This document shows, piece by piece, positions 25,267 through 36,250 of a DNA stretch of 64,000 nt. This stretch comes from Stenotrophomonas sp. Iso1. GTDB lineage: Bacteria; Pseudomonadota; Gammaproteobacteria; Xanthomonadales; Xanthomonadaceae. The position numbers and the translations under genes are program-made. Under the pieces are notes generated by a model that saw only the letters and a program-made list of their open reading frames with translations, had not been told where the DNA came from and made no database searches. The first letter of the stretch is position 1. Each line of letters begins with the position of its first letter. The DNA lies in NCBI RefSeq assembly GCF_027497995.1, contig NZ_JAODBT010000001.1, positions 434,001 through 498,000 on the forward strand. The letters run 5' to 3'.

Positions 25267-25803
25267 TTACAACGCAGATGTACGGCTCTCGTCAATCGCC
25301 TCGGCGGTCGGGACGAAGGTCAGCACCGCACCATCCTCGGCGCGCAGCATCCAGCCCGCACCTTGCGGACTGGGCGTGAAGGCAACGGTCTGGCCCACGA
25401 CGAAGTTCGCCGCTGGGTTGTCCTCGCGCTGCGGCCATTGCAGCTGGGCAGTGTTCTCGGCGTTGGCCGGGTCTTGCAGTGCCACGCTGCGACCGCCTTC
25501 GGCGGTGCCGGTGATCGACTTCACCTGCATGTCCGGCAGCGGGCCGGCGGTGATCCGGCGTGGCTTGTCATCCTTGCGCTCGGTCGACGCCTTGGAGCCA
25601 TCGGCCGTCTTGCGTACGCCGGCCGCCGACAGGAACAACGGGCCGGAGACCACCATGGCCACGCTCGCGCTGGTCACCAGCACCGATATCTCCGAACCAT
25701 TGAGTTGGCCTTCGCCGGCGCGCGCATCGCGCGGTGCCAGGGACAGGCCGAGGCAGGCGGTGATCGCCAGGGCCATAACGCCGTGATGGAGGAACTGTTT
25801 CAT
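25267..25803 (-). CDS. Exported protein linked to DUF2145 gene
   Basis: Start at 25803 with AAGGAG seven bases upstream gives 178 residues and a signal peptide (MKQFLHHGVMALAITACLGLSLAPRDARA). The mature part begins GEGQLNGSEISVLVTSASVAMVVSGPLFLSAAG, moderately hydrophobic, and ends in a beta-rich region (VVGQTVAFTPSPQGAGWMLRAEDG). The gap to the upstream DUF2145 gene is 13 bases with the ribosome site inside it, so both are one operon. It has no recognised catalytic motif. A structural or membrane-associated partner of the DUF2145 protein is a guess. Confidence 0.65.
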   Translation of the reverse strand: MKQFLHHGVMALAITACLGLSLAPRDARAGEGQLNGSEISVLVTSASVAMVVSGPLFLSAAGVRKTADGSKASTERKDDKPRRITAGPLPDMQVKSITGTAEGGRSVALQDPANAENTAQLQWPQREDNPAANFVVGQTVAFTPSPQGAGWMLRAEDGAVLTFVPTAEAIDESRTSAL

Positions 25804-25816
25804 GGACTGACTCCTT

Positions 25817-26671
25817 TCATTGAACAGGGGTTTGCACGCTGGCACCGGCGACTGCGGGTACCGGCGTTTGATGGGGGATGGACAACTCGCGCTCCAGCGC
25901 GCCACTGCGGTGCAGGAAATCAAACGTCGATTCCACCGTCACCACCGAGTAATTGCCGGAGATGCGCTCGCTGGCGGGATGGTCGCTGACGGCGACGTTG
26001 TCGGCGAAGAAACGCGCGCCCAGCCGCTTGCCGATACCGATGTGCATGCGCGTGGGCAGGTAACCCTTGCGTGACAGCCAAGCCAGCGCGTCATTGCGGT
26101 TGCCCAGCGTCGTGCCGTCTTCGGCCTGCGCCATCGCCGCAGCGGTGACTTCCAGAATCCACTGATTGGAGTTCTGGAATTCGTTGCTGCCGGGATAGGC
26201 CAGCATGCTGTAACGCGGCTGGTGCAGCGCACGTGCCTGTGTGGCAGCGCCGGTCAACAGTGGCTTGAGCGCGGCACGCACTGCCGGCGTGGGGATGCCC
26301 ACGCGCAGGTCGGTGGTGATGGAACTTTCACCAACCAGGTTCACCAGGCCCTCGCGGTACAGGTCGGATGAATCGGTCTTGCAGCGGTTGAGCAGGTGCA
26401 CCACGTCCCAGCCGCCTTGGTCATTGCGGACCAGAAAGGCGAGGTGACTGTGGCGCAGGCCATATTTGCTCAGGTCCTGGCCGCCGCGCGCCGCGATGGC
26501 CACCTCCACGTCGGGCAGGGCATCGAGGGCGTCGGCAGTGATCGCGGCCATATCGAACATCGCTGCGACAGTGGTCGGCGGCGGGTAGCGCGGTGCGCAA
26601 ACGGGTTGCGCGAAGGCCGGCATTGCCAACGTCAGTAATACGGAGAGCAGTAGTGTTCTGCGGTGTTTCAT
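25817..26671 (-). CDS. DUF2145 family exported protein
   Basis: Start at 26671 (AAGGA upstream) gives 284 residues with the signal peptide MKHRRTLLLSVLLTLAMPAFAQPVCA. The stretches VAIAARGGQDLSKYGLRHSHLAFLVR, WDVVHLLNRCKTDSSDLYREGLVNL and SNQWILEVTAAAMA are characteristic of DUF2145 (PF09916). The invariant-looking R-G-Q and H-S-H suggest an NlpC/P60-like catalytic layout, but I see no proof. Predicted periplasmic. It is the first gene of a two-gene operon. Function is unknown for the family. Confidence 0.75.
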   Translation of the reverse strand: MKHRRTLLLSVLLTLAMPAFAQPVCAPRYPPPTTVAAMFDMAAITADALDALPDVEVAIAARGGQDLSKYGLRHSHLAFLVRNDQGGWDVVHLLNRCKTDSSDLYREGLVNLVGESSITTDLRVGIPTPAVRAALKPLLTGAATQARALHQPRYSMLAYPGSNEFQNSNQWILEVTAAAMAQAEDGTTLGNRNDALAWLSRKGYLPTRMHIGIGKRLGARFFADNVAVSDHPASERISGNYSVVTVESTFDFLHRSGALERELSIPHQTPVPAVAGASVQTPVQ

Positions 26672-26799
26672 CGGCGCGCATCCTTGCATGAGGATTGAAA
26701 GGAATCGTTAGGTGGAGGGCGGGTCGAGGTTCTTGCTGCTGTCTTTGCGGGAGTGACGATCTGAAGGGCCTGGAGAAAGCTTCCGCCCCCTTCCGCCTC

Positions 26800-27771
26800 T
26801 CATAACCCCAAACGCAACTTCACCTCAGCGGCAATGCGCTCGGTCTCGCGCAATGGCTCAATGGTCTGCGACGAACCGGCATCCAGAACCGCCAGCCCAT
26901 CAAGCAGCCGGCCACGCGTACGCAGCGCCGCCTGGAAGTGTGCCATCCGTGCCTGCGCTCGCTCGCCCAGCAACACGCCGACGGGCACTCGCGTGGCGCA
27001 GGCTTCGGACAAAAGATTCACGGAATCGGGAGTGCAGATGATGCGGTCAGCCCAGCCGAGCAGGCCCGCATACGGGTTGGAACCATCGCCGCCGTCACTC
27101 CAGATCACCCCCGGCACATCATCAAAGGCGCGCAGCAGCGCGTCGGTGACCGGGCGCGGGGTGCGCCGTGAGGTGGTGGCCAATACGCTGCCGCCATCGG
27201 CGCGGATGCGTGCTGCCAGTTGCTGCAGCAGTGGTTGGATGTCCTGTTCCTGCCAGGGCGCATGGTTGGTGGGGCCGCCCACGAGCAGGGCGGTACGTGG
27301 CCCCGGCAGCTGCTCGAAACTGGAAAACGCGGCGCGGCCCAGGGCCAGCCAGTCGTCGCTGACCGGATTCAGGCTGCCCAACAAGCTGAGGACATTATCG
27401 CCGCGCAGGCGGTCATGTTCGGGAACGACCAACAGGTCCCAGTGGCGGGCGCTGATGCGGGGGTCGAGGATCTGCACCGTGCGGGTACCGCGCTGGCCCA
27501 ACAGCCGCAATGCGCCGGCCGCTTGCCTGCCGCAGCCGATGGCCAACCCTGGCGGGTTGTCGGCCAGCCGTGCGAAGGCCGGGCCAAAACTCCGTACCCC
27601 GCCGGGCAGCAAACACGGTGTAAACCAGCGCCACGGCGCCCGGGGCTGCAGCTGCAGGCGCTGCTGGCCGCCCAAACGTAGTGCAGAGGCCAACGCCACG
27701 GCCTGCCGCACATTGCCGGCGCGGCCGTCAGTGATCGTCCAGGGAAGCGTCGATCGTTTCGCGTATGGCAT
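26800..27771 (-). CDS. ELM1-like (mitochondrial fission ELM1 family) protein
   Basis: The 323-residue soluble protein matches the ELM1/DUF1022 family (PF06258): WTITDGRAGNVRQAVALA at the start, LAIGCGRQAAGALR, LLVVPEHD, LLVGGPTNHAPW, and VIWSDGGDGSNPYAGLLGWADRIICTPDSVNLLSEAC near the end. The two-lobed layout with GG-rich loops resembles GT-B glycosyltransferases, and a nucleotide-sugar-related role has been suggested for bacterial members; this is not proven. It is divergent from the nitroreductase gene, with 133 bases between them. Confidence 0.75.
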   Translation of the reverse strand: MPYAKRSTLPWTITDGRAGNVRQAVALASALRLGGQQRLQLQPRAPWRWFTPCLLPGGVRSFGPAFARLADNPPGLAIGCGRQAAGALRLLGQRGTRTVQILDPRISARHWDLLVVPEHDRLRGDNVLSLLGSLNPVSDDWLALGRAAFSSFEQLPGPRTALLVGGPTNHAPWQEQDIQPLLQQLAARIRADGGSVLATTSRRTPRPVTDALLRAFDDVPGVIWSDGGDGSNPYAGLLGWADRIICTPDSVNLLSEACATRVPVGVLLGERAQARMAHFQAALRTRGRLLDGLAVLDAGSSQTIEPLRETERIAAEVKLRLGL

Positions 27772-27904
27772 TAATTCGTTTCAAAAAGGCTGGGTGTTGC
27801 AACAGTCGCTGGCGCCTACACTGCGCTCTGCACATTGGCGCCGCCATTGTCCGGGGCTTCCCGAGGGAATGCCACGACCGTAGCCCACTCATCACGGAGT
27901 TTCC

Positions 27905-28495
27905 ATGTCCGACATCTTCACTGATGCCGCGCTTGACCAGCTGTTCCGCACCGCCCGTACCCAGAACTCGTTCCAGGATCGCCCGGTCGAGGACAGCCAA
28001 TTGCGTGCGTTGTACGACCTGCTGAAGTGGGCCCCGACCTCGGCCAACGCCAGCCCGGCGCGCTTTGTGTTCGTCAAATCCGCTGAAGCCAAGCAGAAGC
28101 TGGCGCCGGCATTGTCCGAAGGCAATCTGGCCAAAACGCTGGCTGCGCCGGTCACCGCGATCATTGCCTTCGACCAGGATTTCCACGAAAAACTGCCGTA
28201 CCTGTTCCCGCACACCGACGCCAAGTCGTGGTTCGACGGCCCGCGCGAAGGCCGCCACGAGGCCGCATTCCGCAACGGTACCCTGCAAGGTGCCTACCTG
28301 ATCCTGGCCGCGCGCGCGCTGGGCCTGGATGCCGGCCCGATGTCCGGTTTCGATGCGGCCAAGGTGGATGAAGCGTTCTTTGCCGGCACCGCCATCAAGT
28401 CCAATTTCCTCGTCAATCTGGGCTATGGCGACCCTGCCGGTATTTTCCCGCGCTTGCCGCGTCTGTCTTTCGACGAAGCCGCGCGCATCGCGTAA
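27905..28495 (+). CDS. rutE: Nitroreductase-family NADPH oxidoreductase, RutE/HadB type
   Basis: The 196-residue protein is the right size for the RutE/HadB branch of FMN nitroreductases. [43 protein letters not shown] and [24 protein letters not shown] are the FMN-binding and dimer stretches. RutE reduces malonic semialdehyde in uracil breakdown; no other rut genes are nearby, so a housekeeping aldehyde or quinone reduction is as likely. ATG 27905 has GGAG (27896-27899) five bases ahead. The gene stands alone, 90 bp before the YceI gene. Confidence 0.75.
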   Translation: MSDIFTDAALDQLFRTARTQNSFQDRPVEDSQLRALYDLLKWAPTSANASPARFVFVKSAEAKQKLAPALSEGNLAKTLAAPVTAIIAFDQDFHEKLPYLFPHTDAKSWFDGPREGRHEAAFRNGTLQGAYLILAARALGLDAGPMSGFDAAKVDEAFFAGTAIKSNFLVNLGYGDPAGIFPRLPRLSFDEAARIA

Positions 28496-28587
28496 ATGCT
28501 CCAACCGGTGGTGGCCATCACATTGGCCGAAGCCGACCCCACTGAAACTGCCTGCGTTTCCCTTTACGAATCCTCTAGGAGAGTCCC

Positions 28588-29301
28588 ATGTCCAACCTGT
28601 CCAAGCTGCTGCTCCCGCTGGCGCTGGCCGCCGCCATCACCGCTTGCTCCAAGCCGGCCGACCAGGCGGCTGCCCCGGCCGCCACCCCGGCTGAAACCGC
28701 TGCCCCGGCCGAAGCCGCTGCGGCTGCCCCGACCGCTCCGGAAGCGGCTGCCATCGTGGTTGCTGCCGGTACCTACAAGCTCGACCCGACCCACACCGAC
28801 GTGCTGGTGCAGTGGAACCACCTGGGCTTCTCCAACCCGACCGCTCACTTCGGCAACGCTGACGGCACCTTGGTGTACGACGCTGCCGACGTGACCAAGT
28901 CGACCGTGGAAGTGACCCTGCCGCTGTCCGGCCTGAACAGCTTCACCGCCAAGTTCGACGAGCACCTGCGCGCCGCCGATTTCTTTGACGCGGCCAAGTT
29001 CCCGGTTGTCACCTTCAAGAGCACCAAGGTGGAAGCCGCGGGCACCAACAAGCTGAGCGTCACCGGTGACCTGACCGTCAAGGGCGTCACCAAGCCGGTG
29101 GTGCTGGACGTGACCATCAACGGTGCCGGCGAGCACCCGATGATGAAGGTACCGTCGGTTGGTTTTGACGCCACCACCACCTTCAAGCGCAGCGAGTTCG
29201 GTATTGGCGCCTACGTTCCGAACGTCAGCGATGACGTCAAGGTACGCATCACCACCGAAGCCACGATCCCGAAGGCTGAAGAAGCTGCCAAGGCCGAGTA
29301 A
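28588..29301 (+). CDS. YceI-family lipoprotein
   Basis: ATG 28588 with TAGGAGAG upstream gives 237 residues. A lipoprotein signal (LLLPLALAAAITAC, Cys 20) is followed by an Ala/Pro/Glu linker to about residue 57. The YceI domain then begins GTYKLDPTHTDVLVQWNHLGFSN and contains DEHLRAADFFDAAKFPVVTFKS and GVTKPVVLDVTING. YceI domains form a lipocalin-like barrel that binds polyisoprenoid or fatty chains. Members are often periplasmic and stress-induced; here a lipid anchor replaces the free form. It ends at a strong hairpin. Confidence 0.85.
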   Translation: MSNLSKLLLPLALAAAITACSKPADQAAAPAATPAETAAPAEAAAAAPTAPEAAAIVVAAGTYKLDPTHTDVLVQWNHLGFSNPTAHFGNADGTLVYDAADVTKSTVEVTLPLSGLNSFTAKFDEHLRAADFFDAAKFPVVTFKSTKVEAAGTNKLSVTGDLTVKGVTKPVVLDVTINGAGEHPMMKVPSVGFDATTTFKRSEFGIGAYVPNVSDDVKVRITTEATIPKAEEAAKAE

Positions 29302-29339
29302 TCGCCTTGGCCGGCAACGGTCCGCAGTACCCGCAACAA

Positions 29340-29371
29340 GCAAGGGCCCGCCAGCAATGGCGGGCCCTTGC
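29340..29371 (+). terminator. Strong hairpin after the YceI gene
   Basis: GCAAGGGCCCGCCA pairs perfectly with TGGCGGGCCCTTGC around GCAA. No long T-run follows, but the stability makes a 3'-end role likely. Confidence 0.75.
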
Positions 29372-29439
29372 GTTGCGGCATAGGAGAAAGGCAGGCCGGC
29401 GCCTCTCATAAATCCGGCGCTCAACAATGCCCACTTACA

Positions 29440-30264
29440 ATGGCGCCGATGAATACCCCACAAGACTCCAGCCTCGGCCGCGAGGTCGACTACCCGCGCC
29501 AGTACGACGCCAGCCTGCTGTTCCCGATTCCACGTGCCGCCGCACGCGCCGAGATCGGGCTGGCCGACCATGCTCTGCCCTTTGACGGTGAAGACCGCTG
29601 GCACGCTTATGAAGTGGGTTGGCTGGATGCACGCGGCAAGCCCTGCGTGGAAACGGCCACCCTGTGGGTGCCGGGCAGCTCGCCGAACCTGGTCGAGTCC
29701 AAGTCGCTCAAGCTGTACCTGAACTCGCTCAACAGCGCCCGTTTCAACCGCGCCGAAGCGGTGCGTGAGCGCATCGCCACCGACCTGTCGGCCTGTGCCG
29801 GTGCCGACGTGCGGGTCGAATTCGGCCTGCCGGAGTTTGCCCACGCTCCGGGCGAGACCATCGACCACCTGGACGTGGACATCGACTGCTACGGCCCGCC
29901 GCAAGAGGCGTACCTGTCCGCCGATGCCGACAACGTGGTCAGCGAGACCCTGACCTCGGCTCTGCTCAAGTCCAACTGCCCGGTCACCGGCCAGCCGGAC
30001 TGGGCCAGCGTCAGCATCCGCTACCACGGCCCGCGCATCGACCGCGAAGGCTTGCTGCGCTACCTGATCAGTTACCGCGATCACGCCGAGTTCCACGAAC
30101 AGTGCGTGGAGCGCATCTTCCTGGAAGTCATGCGCCGCTGCGCCCCGACATGGCTGGACGTGGAAGCCCGCTACACCCGCCGTGGCGGGCTGGACATCAA
30201 TCCGCGCCGCTTCACCCCGGGCCACGCCGGCGTGCAGGCGCCAATCCGCGACCTGCGTCAATAA
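29440..30264 (+). CDS. queF: 7-cyano-7-deazaguanine (preQ0) reductase
   Basis: The 274-residue protein is a long (YqcD/E. coli) type QueF. It has the substrate-binding [17 protein letters not shown], the catalytic Cys 180 in [14 protein letters not shown], and [16 protein letters not shown] with a close [15 protein letters not shown]. It reduces preQ0 to preQ1 with NADPH for queuosine in tRNA. Two starts are possible (ATG 29440 or 29449), neither with a clear ribosome site. The other queuosine-related gene in the window is the yhhQ-type transporter. Confidence 0.95.
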   Translation: MAPMNTPQDSSLGREVDYPRQYDASLLFPIPRAAARAEIGLADHALPFDGEDRWHAYEVGWLDARGKPCVETATLWVPGSSPNLVESKSLKLYLNSLNSARFNRAEAVRERIATDLSACAGADVRVEFGLPEFAHAPGETIDHLDVDIDCYGPPQEAYLSADADNVVSETLTSALLKSNCPVTGQPDWASVSIRYHGPRIDREGLLRYLISYRDHAEFHEQCVERIFLEVMRRCAPTWLDVEARYTRRGGLDINPRRFTPGHAGVQAPIRDLRQ

Positions 30265-30368
30265 ACCGAACTGAAGCTGTCTCCGCACGCGGGCTTTACG
30301 CCAGCGCGATAAATCCTTAACAGGCGACGTGCAATGGTGGTCGCCAGTCAAGAAGCGGAGTGGCTTGG

Positions 30369-30668
30369 ATGGGTACCGATAAGAAGGCCGATTTTTCCGA
30401 CGTCAGTTCCACCGTCTCAAGCACTGAGCAGGTCGTGCCGAAGGCAGATTTTTCCGATGTCACCTCAACGGTGACCAGTACCGAAGAGATCGTGGGCGAA
30501 CAGCAGTACACGGTGCAGGCGGGCGACAACCTTTCCAAGATCGCCAAGCATCTGCTCGGTGACGCAAACGCATGGAAAAAGATCTTCGACGCCAATCGCG
30601 ATGTCCTTAACGACCCGGACAAGATCAAGCCCGGGCAAGTACTGAAGATTCCCCCGCGTCAGGGCTGA
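30369..30668 (+). CDS. LysM-domain protein with internal DFSDV repeats
   Basis: ATG 30369, eight bases after GGAG, gives 99 residues. The first part is an 18-19-residue repeat read twice: KKADFSDVSSTVSSTEQV and PKADFSDVTSTVTSTEEI. A single LysM domain follows (QQYTVQAGDNLSKIAKHLLGDANAWKKIFDANRD to LKIPPR), like YgaU/Kbp of E. coli, which bind potassium or peptidoglycan. No signal peptide is present, so a cytoplasmic place is more likely. It lies 52 bp before a lipoprotein gene and may form an operon with it. Confidence 0.8.
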   Translation: MGTDKKADFSDVSSTVSSTEQVVPKADFSDVTSTVTSTEEIVGEQQYTVQAGDNLSKIAKHLLGDANAWKKIFDANRDVLNDPDKIKPGQVLKIPPRQG

Positions 30669-30720
30669 AGAAGCCCGCGTCATTGAGTTGTTTATTCCCA
30701 AACCCGTTTCGGAGCAATCC

Positions 30721-31197
30721 ATGAAGAAGACTTCGCTCAGTAGTGCCCTGATGATCGCCGTGGTTGGTGCCGTCGCTTTGGTTGGTTGTAAGAAGAAAGA
30801 AGCCGAAGTCGTCCCGCCGCCAGCGGCTAGCACGCCGGCACCGGCTCCCATGGCAGAGGCTGCACCGGCCGCCGTCAGCGTCACTTCGGTCACGGTGGGC
30901 AATACCGTTGGCGCCGATCAGTCGGTGGCACCGGTCGCAACGCTTGGCACCAAGGACAAGATCGTTGTCTCGGTCAAAACCAGTGGTACCGCAAGCAACG
31001 TCAACGTCGCTGCCAAGCTGACCTATCAGGACGGCCAGGTGGCCGGCGAGCAGAACGCATCCCTCAACACCACCGACGCTGGCACCACCAACATCGAATT
31101 CACCAAGCCCAGCGGTTGGCCGGCCGGCAAGTACACCGCCGACGTCACTGTCGATGGCAAGGCGGCTGGTATGCCGCAGCAGTTCGAGGTGAAGTGA
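30721..31197 (+). CDS. Lipoprotein with Ig-like beta domain
   Basis: ATG 30721 (CGGAG upstream) gives 158 residues. A lipoprotein signal (LMIAVVGAVALVGC, Cys 23) is followed by KKKEAEVV and a Pro/Ala linker. The remaining 105 residues alternate beta-strand-like segments (SVTSVTVGNTV, DKIVVSVKTSG, VAAKLTYQDGQ, GKYTADVTVDGKA), resembling an immunoglobulin-like fold. Lys residues after the Cys do not favour inner-membrane retention, so an outer-membrane place is more likely. The partner in function may be the LysM protein just upstream. A strong terminator follows. Confidence 0.65.
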   Translation: MKKTSLSSALMIAVVGAVALVGCKKKEAEVVPPPAASTPAPAPMAEAAPAAVSVTSVTVGNTVGADQSVAPVATLGTKDKIVVSVKTSGTASNVNVAAKLTYQDGQVAGEQNASLNTTDAGTTNIEFTKPSGWPAGKYTADVTVDGKAAGMPQQFEVK

Positions 31198-31241
31198 GGT
31201 AGGGCGTTCGCCGACGCCTCTCTCCCGTCGGCAAACGCATG

Positions 31242-31269
31242 GGCGCAGCCAATTGGCTGCGCCTTTTTT
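31242..31269 (+). terminator. Rho-independent terminator
   Basis: GGCGCAGCC pairs perfectly with GGCTGCGCC around AATT, then six T. It ends the LysM/lipoprotein transcript. Confidence 0.92.
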
Positions 31270-33923
<2,654 letters not shown>

Positions 33924-33961
33924 TCGCAACAACCTGCTACCGCAGGATTGCAGCAACAAAG

Positions 33962-33993
33962 AAACCTGCGCCCTCACCGGCGCAGGTTTTTTT
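33962..33993 (+). terminator. Rho-independent terminator of icd
   Basis: AAACCTGCGCC pairs with GGCGCAGGTTT around CTCACC and continues into T residues. Confidence 0.92.
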
Positions 33994-34318
33994 CTGGAAG
34001 AACGACGATGGATTTACCCGGCAGTAGTCGCCGCGCCGGCCAAACGTAAGAGTTGTCATCGTCAGGCGCTGCGATGACAACTCTCAATCACGCGTGTGAT
34101 GCGGTCGTCGCCATGCGCGCATCTTCACTTGTCCTGCACGCTGCTGCGGCAATGAAGCGTGCGATATCTTTGGTCTTGTTGAGCATTGCATCACGCAGGG
34201 AACTACAGTCCGGTTGAACTGTGTGTCCAATCACCCTTTCACATGCGACATCTGGCATAGCCTGCGTGTTCAGACGTGGTATCGCTGGGACGCAACATCG
34301 TCTAAAGGGGAAGGGAGC
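33994..34318. other. Intergenic region before the GTPase operon
   Basis: About 325 bases without a gene; it holds the 13-bp inverted repeat at 34049 and the promoter side of the operon. AAAGGGGAAGGGAG just before 34319 is the ribosome site of the first gene. Confidence 0.5.
34049..34084. repeat. 13-bp perfect inverted repeat
   Basis: AGAGTTGTCATCG and CGATGACAACTCT are separated by ten bases. No T-run follows, and no gene ends here apart from icd, which has its own terminator, so an operator or RNA structure upstream of the GTPase operon is possible. Confidence 0.6.
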
Positions 34319-35299
34319 ATGACCAGGGTGCTGGTAGTGGGCTCGGACACCCGCGAGGAGCGCGCATTGCTTGGGCGATTGCTGCAGGTGGCGGGATTGC
34401 CACCGGAGGCACTGCAACGCTGTGCCGACTTGGATCAATGCGACCTGTTGTTGGTGCGGGACACCCCCGCCCTGCGCAGCGCCGCGCTGCATATGGCCAG
34501 CAAACGGCCGGCCATGCGTCTTTGGATGCATGACGACGCAGGCGTTGTCCACGACGGTCGGTCAAACTCGACATGCCATTTGGATGACGCGCAGATACAA
34601 CGTGCGTTGGCCCCGATATCAGCGCCAACGTCATTGGTTCCAGAGAACACCGAAGGTCTGTTCCTGGCCGTTGGTGCCAAGCAGATGACGCGGCTGTTGC
34701 GGCAGCGTCTGCAGGAACGAACGGGCTACGCATTGCTGGCCGTGCAAAGCGAGCCCATGCTGCTGATCGACTTCGAACACGACCTGGCTGTGCCGCTGAA
34801 TGCCGGTGCTTCAGCGGGCACCAATCTTGCGCAGCAACTGGGCGATCTGTTCGATCTGTTGTCCTTGCAGGAACTGTCATCGCAACGCTTTCAGGCCTTG
34901 GCCGGCAGCGTATCGCGACAACCGCTGCGGCCGCTGTTGTGGCAGATGGCACAGCACAGCGACAACTGGACCGATTTTGAACGTCGTCTGCAGCACCATG
35001 CGCAGGTAAGCCTGCTGCGCTGGCCGGATTTCCGCGTGCTGGCACATCAGCACGATGGTTTCCGGTTGTGTTCGCTGCTGTTGAAAAAACCCTGCACCCT
35101 GTACGAATGCACGCAGCTGCTGGAGTTGGACGTTGATGCCACCCGCGCGTTCATGCGCTCGGCTTACCTGTGCGGCTACGCCGAGGTGAAGGTTCCCGAA
35201 GTCGCACCGCCCGCACCGCCGCCGACCCGACAAGGAGCCAGTGCACTGCTCGCACGCATGTGGCGCAGCGTCCGCAATCGCACAGGAAGCTTTGCATGA
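34319..35299 (+). CDS. Unknown protein heading a GTPase/roadblock operon
   Basis: ATG 34319 with GGGAAGGGAG upstream gives 326 residues, no signal peptide or membrane segment. The start MTRVLVVGSDTREERALLGRLLQ looks like a degenerate receiver or Rossmann-type fold; a response-regulator phospho-Asp is not evident. The C-terminal third (LLRWPDFRVL, DGFRLCSLLLKKPCTLYECTQLL, ATRAFMRSAYLCGYAEV) is reminiscent of a winged-helix or DUF4388-like segment, followed by a Pro-rich hinge and a basic tail (RMWRSVRNRTG). Its stop overlaps the GTPase start (ATGA). It is probably the regulator or scaffold of the GTPase module. Family not recognised. Confidence 0.6.
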   Translation: MTRVLVVGSDTREERALLGRLLQVAGLPPEALQRCADLDQCDLLLVRDTPALRSAALHMASKRPAMRLWMHDDAGVVHDGRSNSTCHLDDAQIQRALAPISAPTSLVPENTEGLFLAVGAKQMTRLLRQRLQERTGYALLAVQSEPMLLIDFEHDLAVPLNAGASAGTNLAQQLGDLFDLLSLQELSSQRFQALAGSVSRQPLRPLLWQMAQHSDNWTDFERRLQHHAQVSLLRWPDFRVLAHQHDGFRLCSLLLKKPCTLYECTQLLELDVDATRAFMRSAYLCGYAEVKVPEVAPPAPPPTRQGASALLARMWRSVRNRTGSFA

Positions 35300-35844
35300 T
35301 CGAACACAAGATTGTCGTACTGGGCGCGATGGGTGCCGGCAAGTCGACCCTCGTGCGTGCCGTGGCCGGTGGCACCGTCATCGACACTGACGTGCTCAAC
35401 ACCGACACCAGTTCGTCCAAGTTGGCCACCACGGTAGCGATGGACTATGGCGACGTGAGCCTGCCCAATGGCGACCGCCTGCGCCTGTATGGCACGCCGG
35501 GGCAGGAGCGTTTTTCCTTCATCTGGCCGGTACTGCTGCAGGGCGCGCGCGGCGTGGTGATCCTGGCCGACGCGTCCAGCCCGGATGTGGTGAACGAGTT
35601 GGACTGCTACCTGCGGGTGCTGCAGGAGCACGCGCGCAACCTACCTGCCGTGGTGGGAATCTCCAAGTTCGACCTGACGCCGGACGTGGATCTGGATGGC
35701 TGCCAGTTGCGTGTGCAGGCATTGGCCGGCAGGCCCTTGCCTGTGGTGCCCTTCGACGCCCGCTCCGAGGACGCGGTGATGATGTTGATGGATGTGCTGA
35801 TGGGGGAAGTGGAAGCGGCCGCACTCGTGGAAGAACATGTCTGA
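35296..35844 (+). CDS. Small Arf/MglA-like GTPase
   Basis: This 182-residue protein has the P-loop GAMGAGKST (residues 10-18), a switch region with TSSSKLATTVAMDYG, YGTPGQERFSF in place of the usual DTAGQ (as in MglA and prokaryotic Arf-like GTPases) and SKFDLTPD as the base-recognition motif (SKFD for NKxD). It lacks a membrane anchor. In bacteria such GTPases are controlled by roadblock/LC7 proteins, and the next gene encodes one, overlapping by eight bases; the previous gene overlaps by four. The trio is one translation-coupled operon. MglA-type proteins set cell polarity, motility or pilus use; the role here is inferred. Confidence 0.85.
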   Translation: MIEHKIVVLGAMGAGKSTLVRAVAGGTVIDTDVLNTDTSSSKLATTVAMDYGDVSLPNGDRLRLYGTPGQERFSFIWPVLLQGARGVVILADASSPDVVNELDCYLRVLQEHARNLPAVVGISKFDLTPDVDLDGCQLRVQALAGRPLPVVPFDARSEDAVMMLMDVLMGEVEAAALVEEHV

Positions 35845-36250
35845 GACAGGGAGGAACGCGGTGCTTGAGGACTGGGAAGTAACGTTGGTGGAACGCAAGC
35901 TGCAGGAATTCTCCGAATCCGTGGACGGCGTGAGTGCGGTGGTCATCGCCAGCGTGGATGGTTTCGCATTGGCACAGGCGGCAACACACGCTTCCAGCGG
36001 CGAACGCCTGGCGGCCATGACCAGCGCAATGCTGGCGTTGGCCAGCGCGGTCGGCCGGGAGCTTTCGTTGGGCACGATGGATGTGCTGATGCTGGAAGCC
36101 AGCGAAGGCAAGGTGCTGATGCAGTCGGTCACGTTGCCGCGCGGCTCATTGCTGCTGATGGCTGCCTGCGGCCAACGCAGTGTCATCGGTCATGTGCTGT
36201 GGAGCGCTCGCGAATGCGGTCGCAAAATCCAGGCGGAACTGGCCGGGTAG
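35837..36250 (+). CDS. Roadblock/LC7-domain protein (MglB-like)
   Basis: The 137-residue protein is one roadblock/LC7 domain. It has an N-terminal helix, VDGVSAVVIASVDGFALA, a helix with RLAAMTSAMLALASAVGREL, VLMLEASEGKVLMQSVTLPRGSLLLMAACGQRS, and a final helix. MglB proteins dimerise and act as GTPase activators for MglA; similar pairs are found in Streptomyces conservons. Its start lies inside the end of the GTPase gene, which fits a stoichiometric complex. It is the last gene of the operon; the next gene is 459 bases away. Confidence 0.85.
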   Translation: MSETGRNAVLEDWEVTLVERKLQEFSESVDGVSAVVIASVDGFALAQAATHASSGERLAAMTSAMLALASAVGRELSLGTMDVLMLEASEGKVLMQSVTLPRGSLLLMAACGQRSVIGHVLWSARECGRKIQAELAG

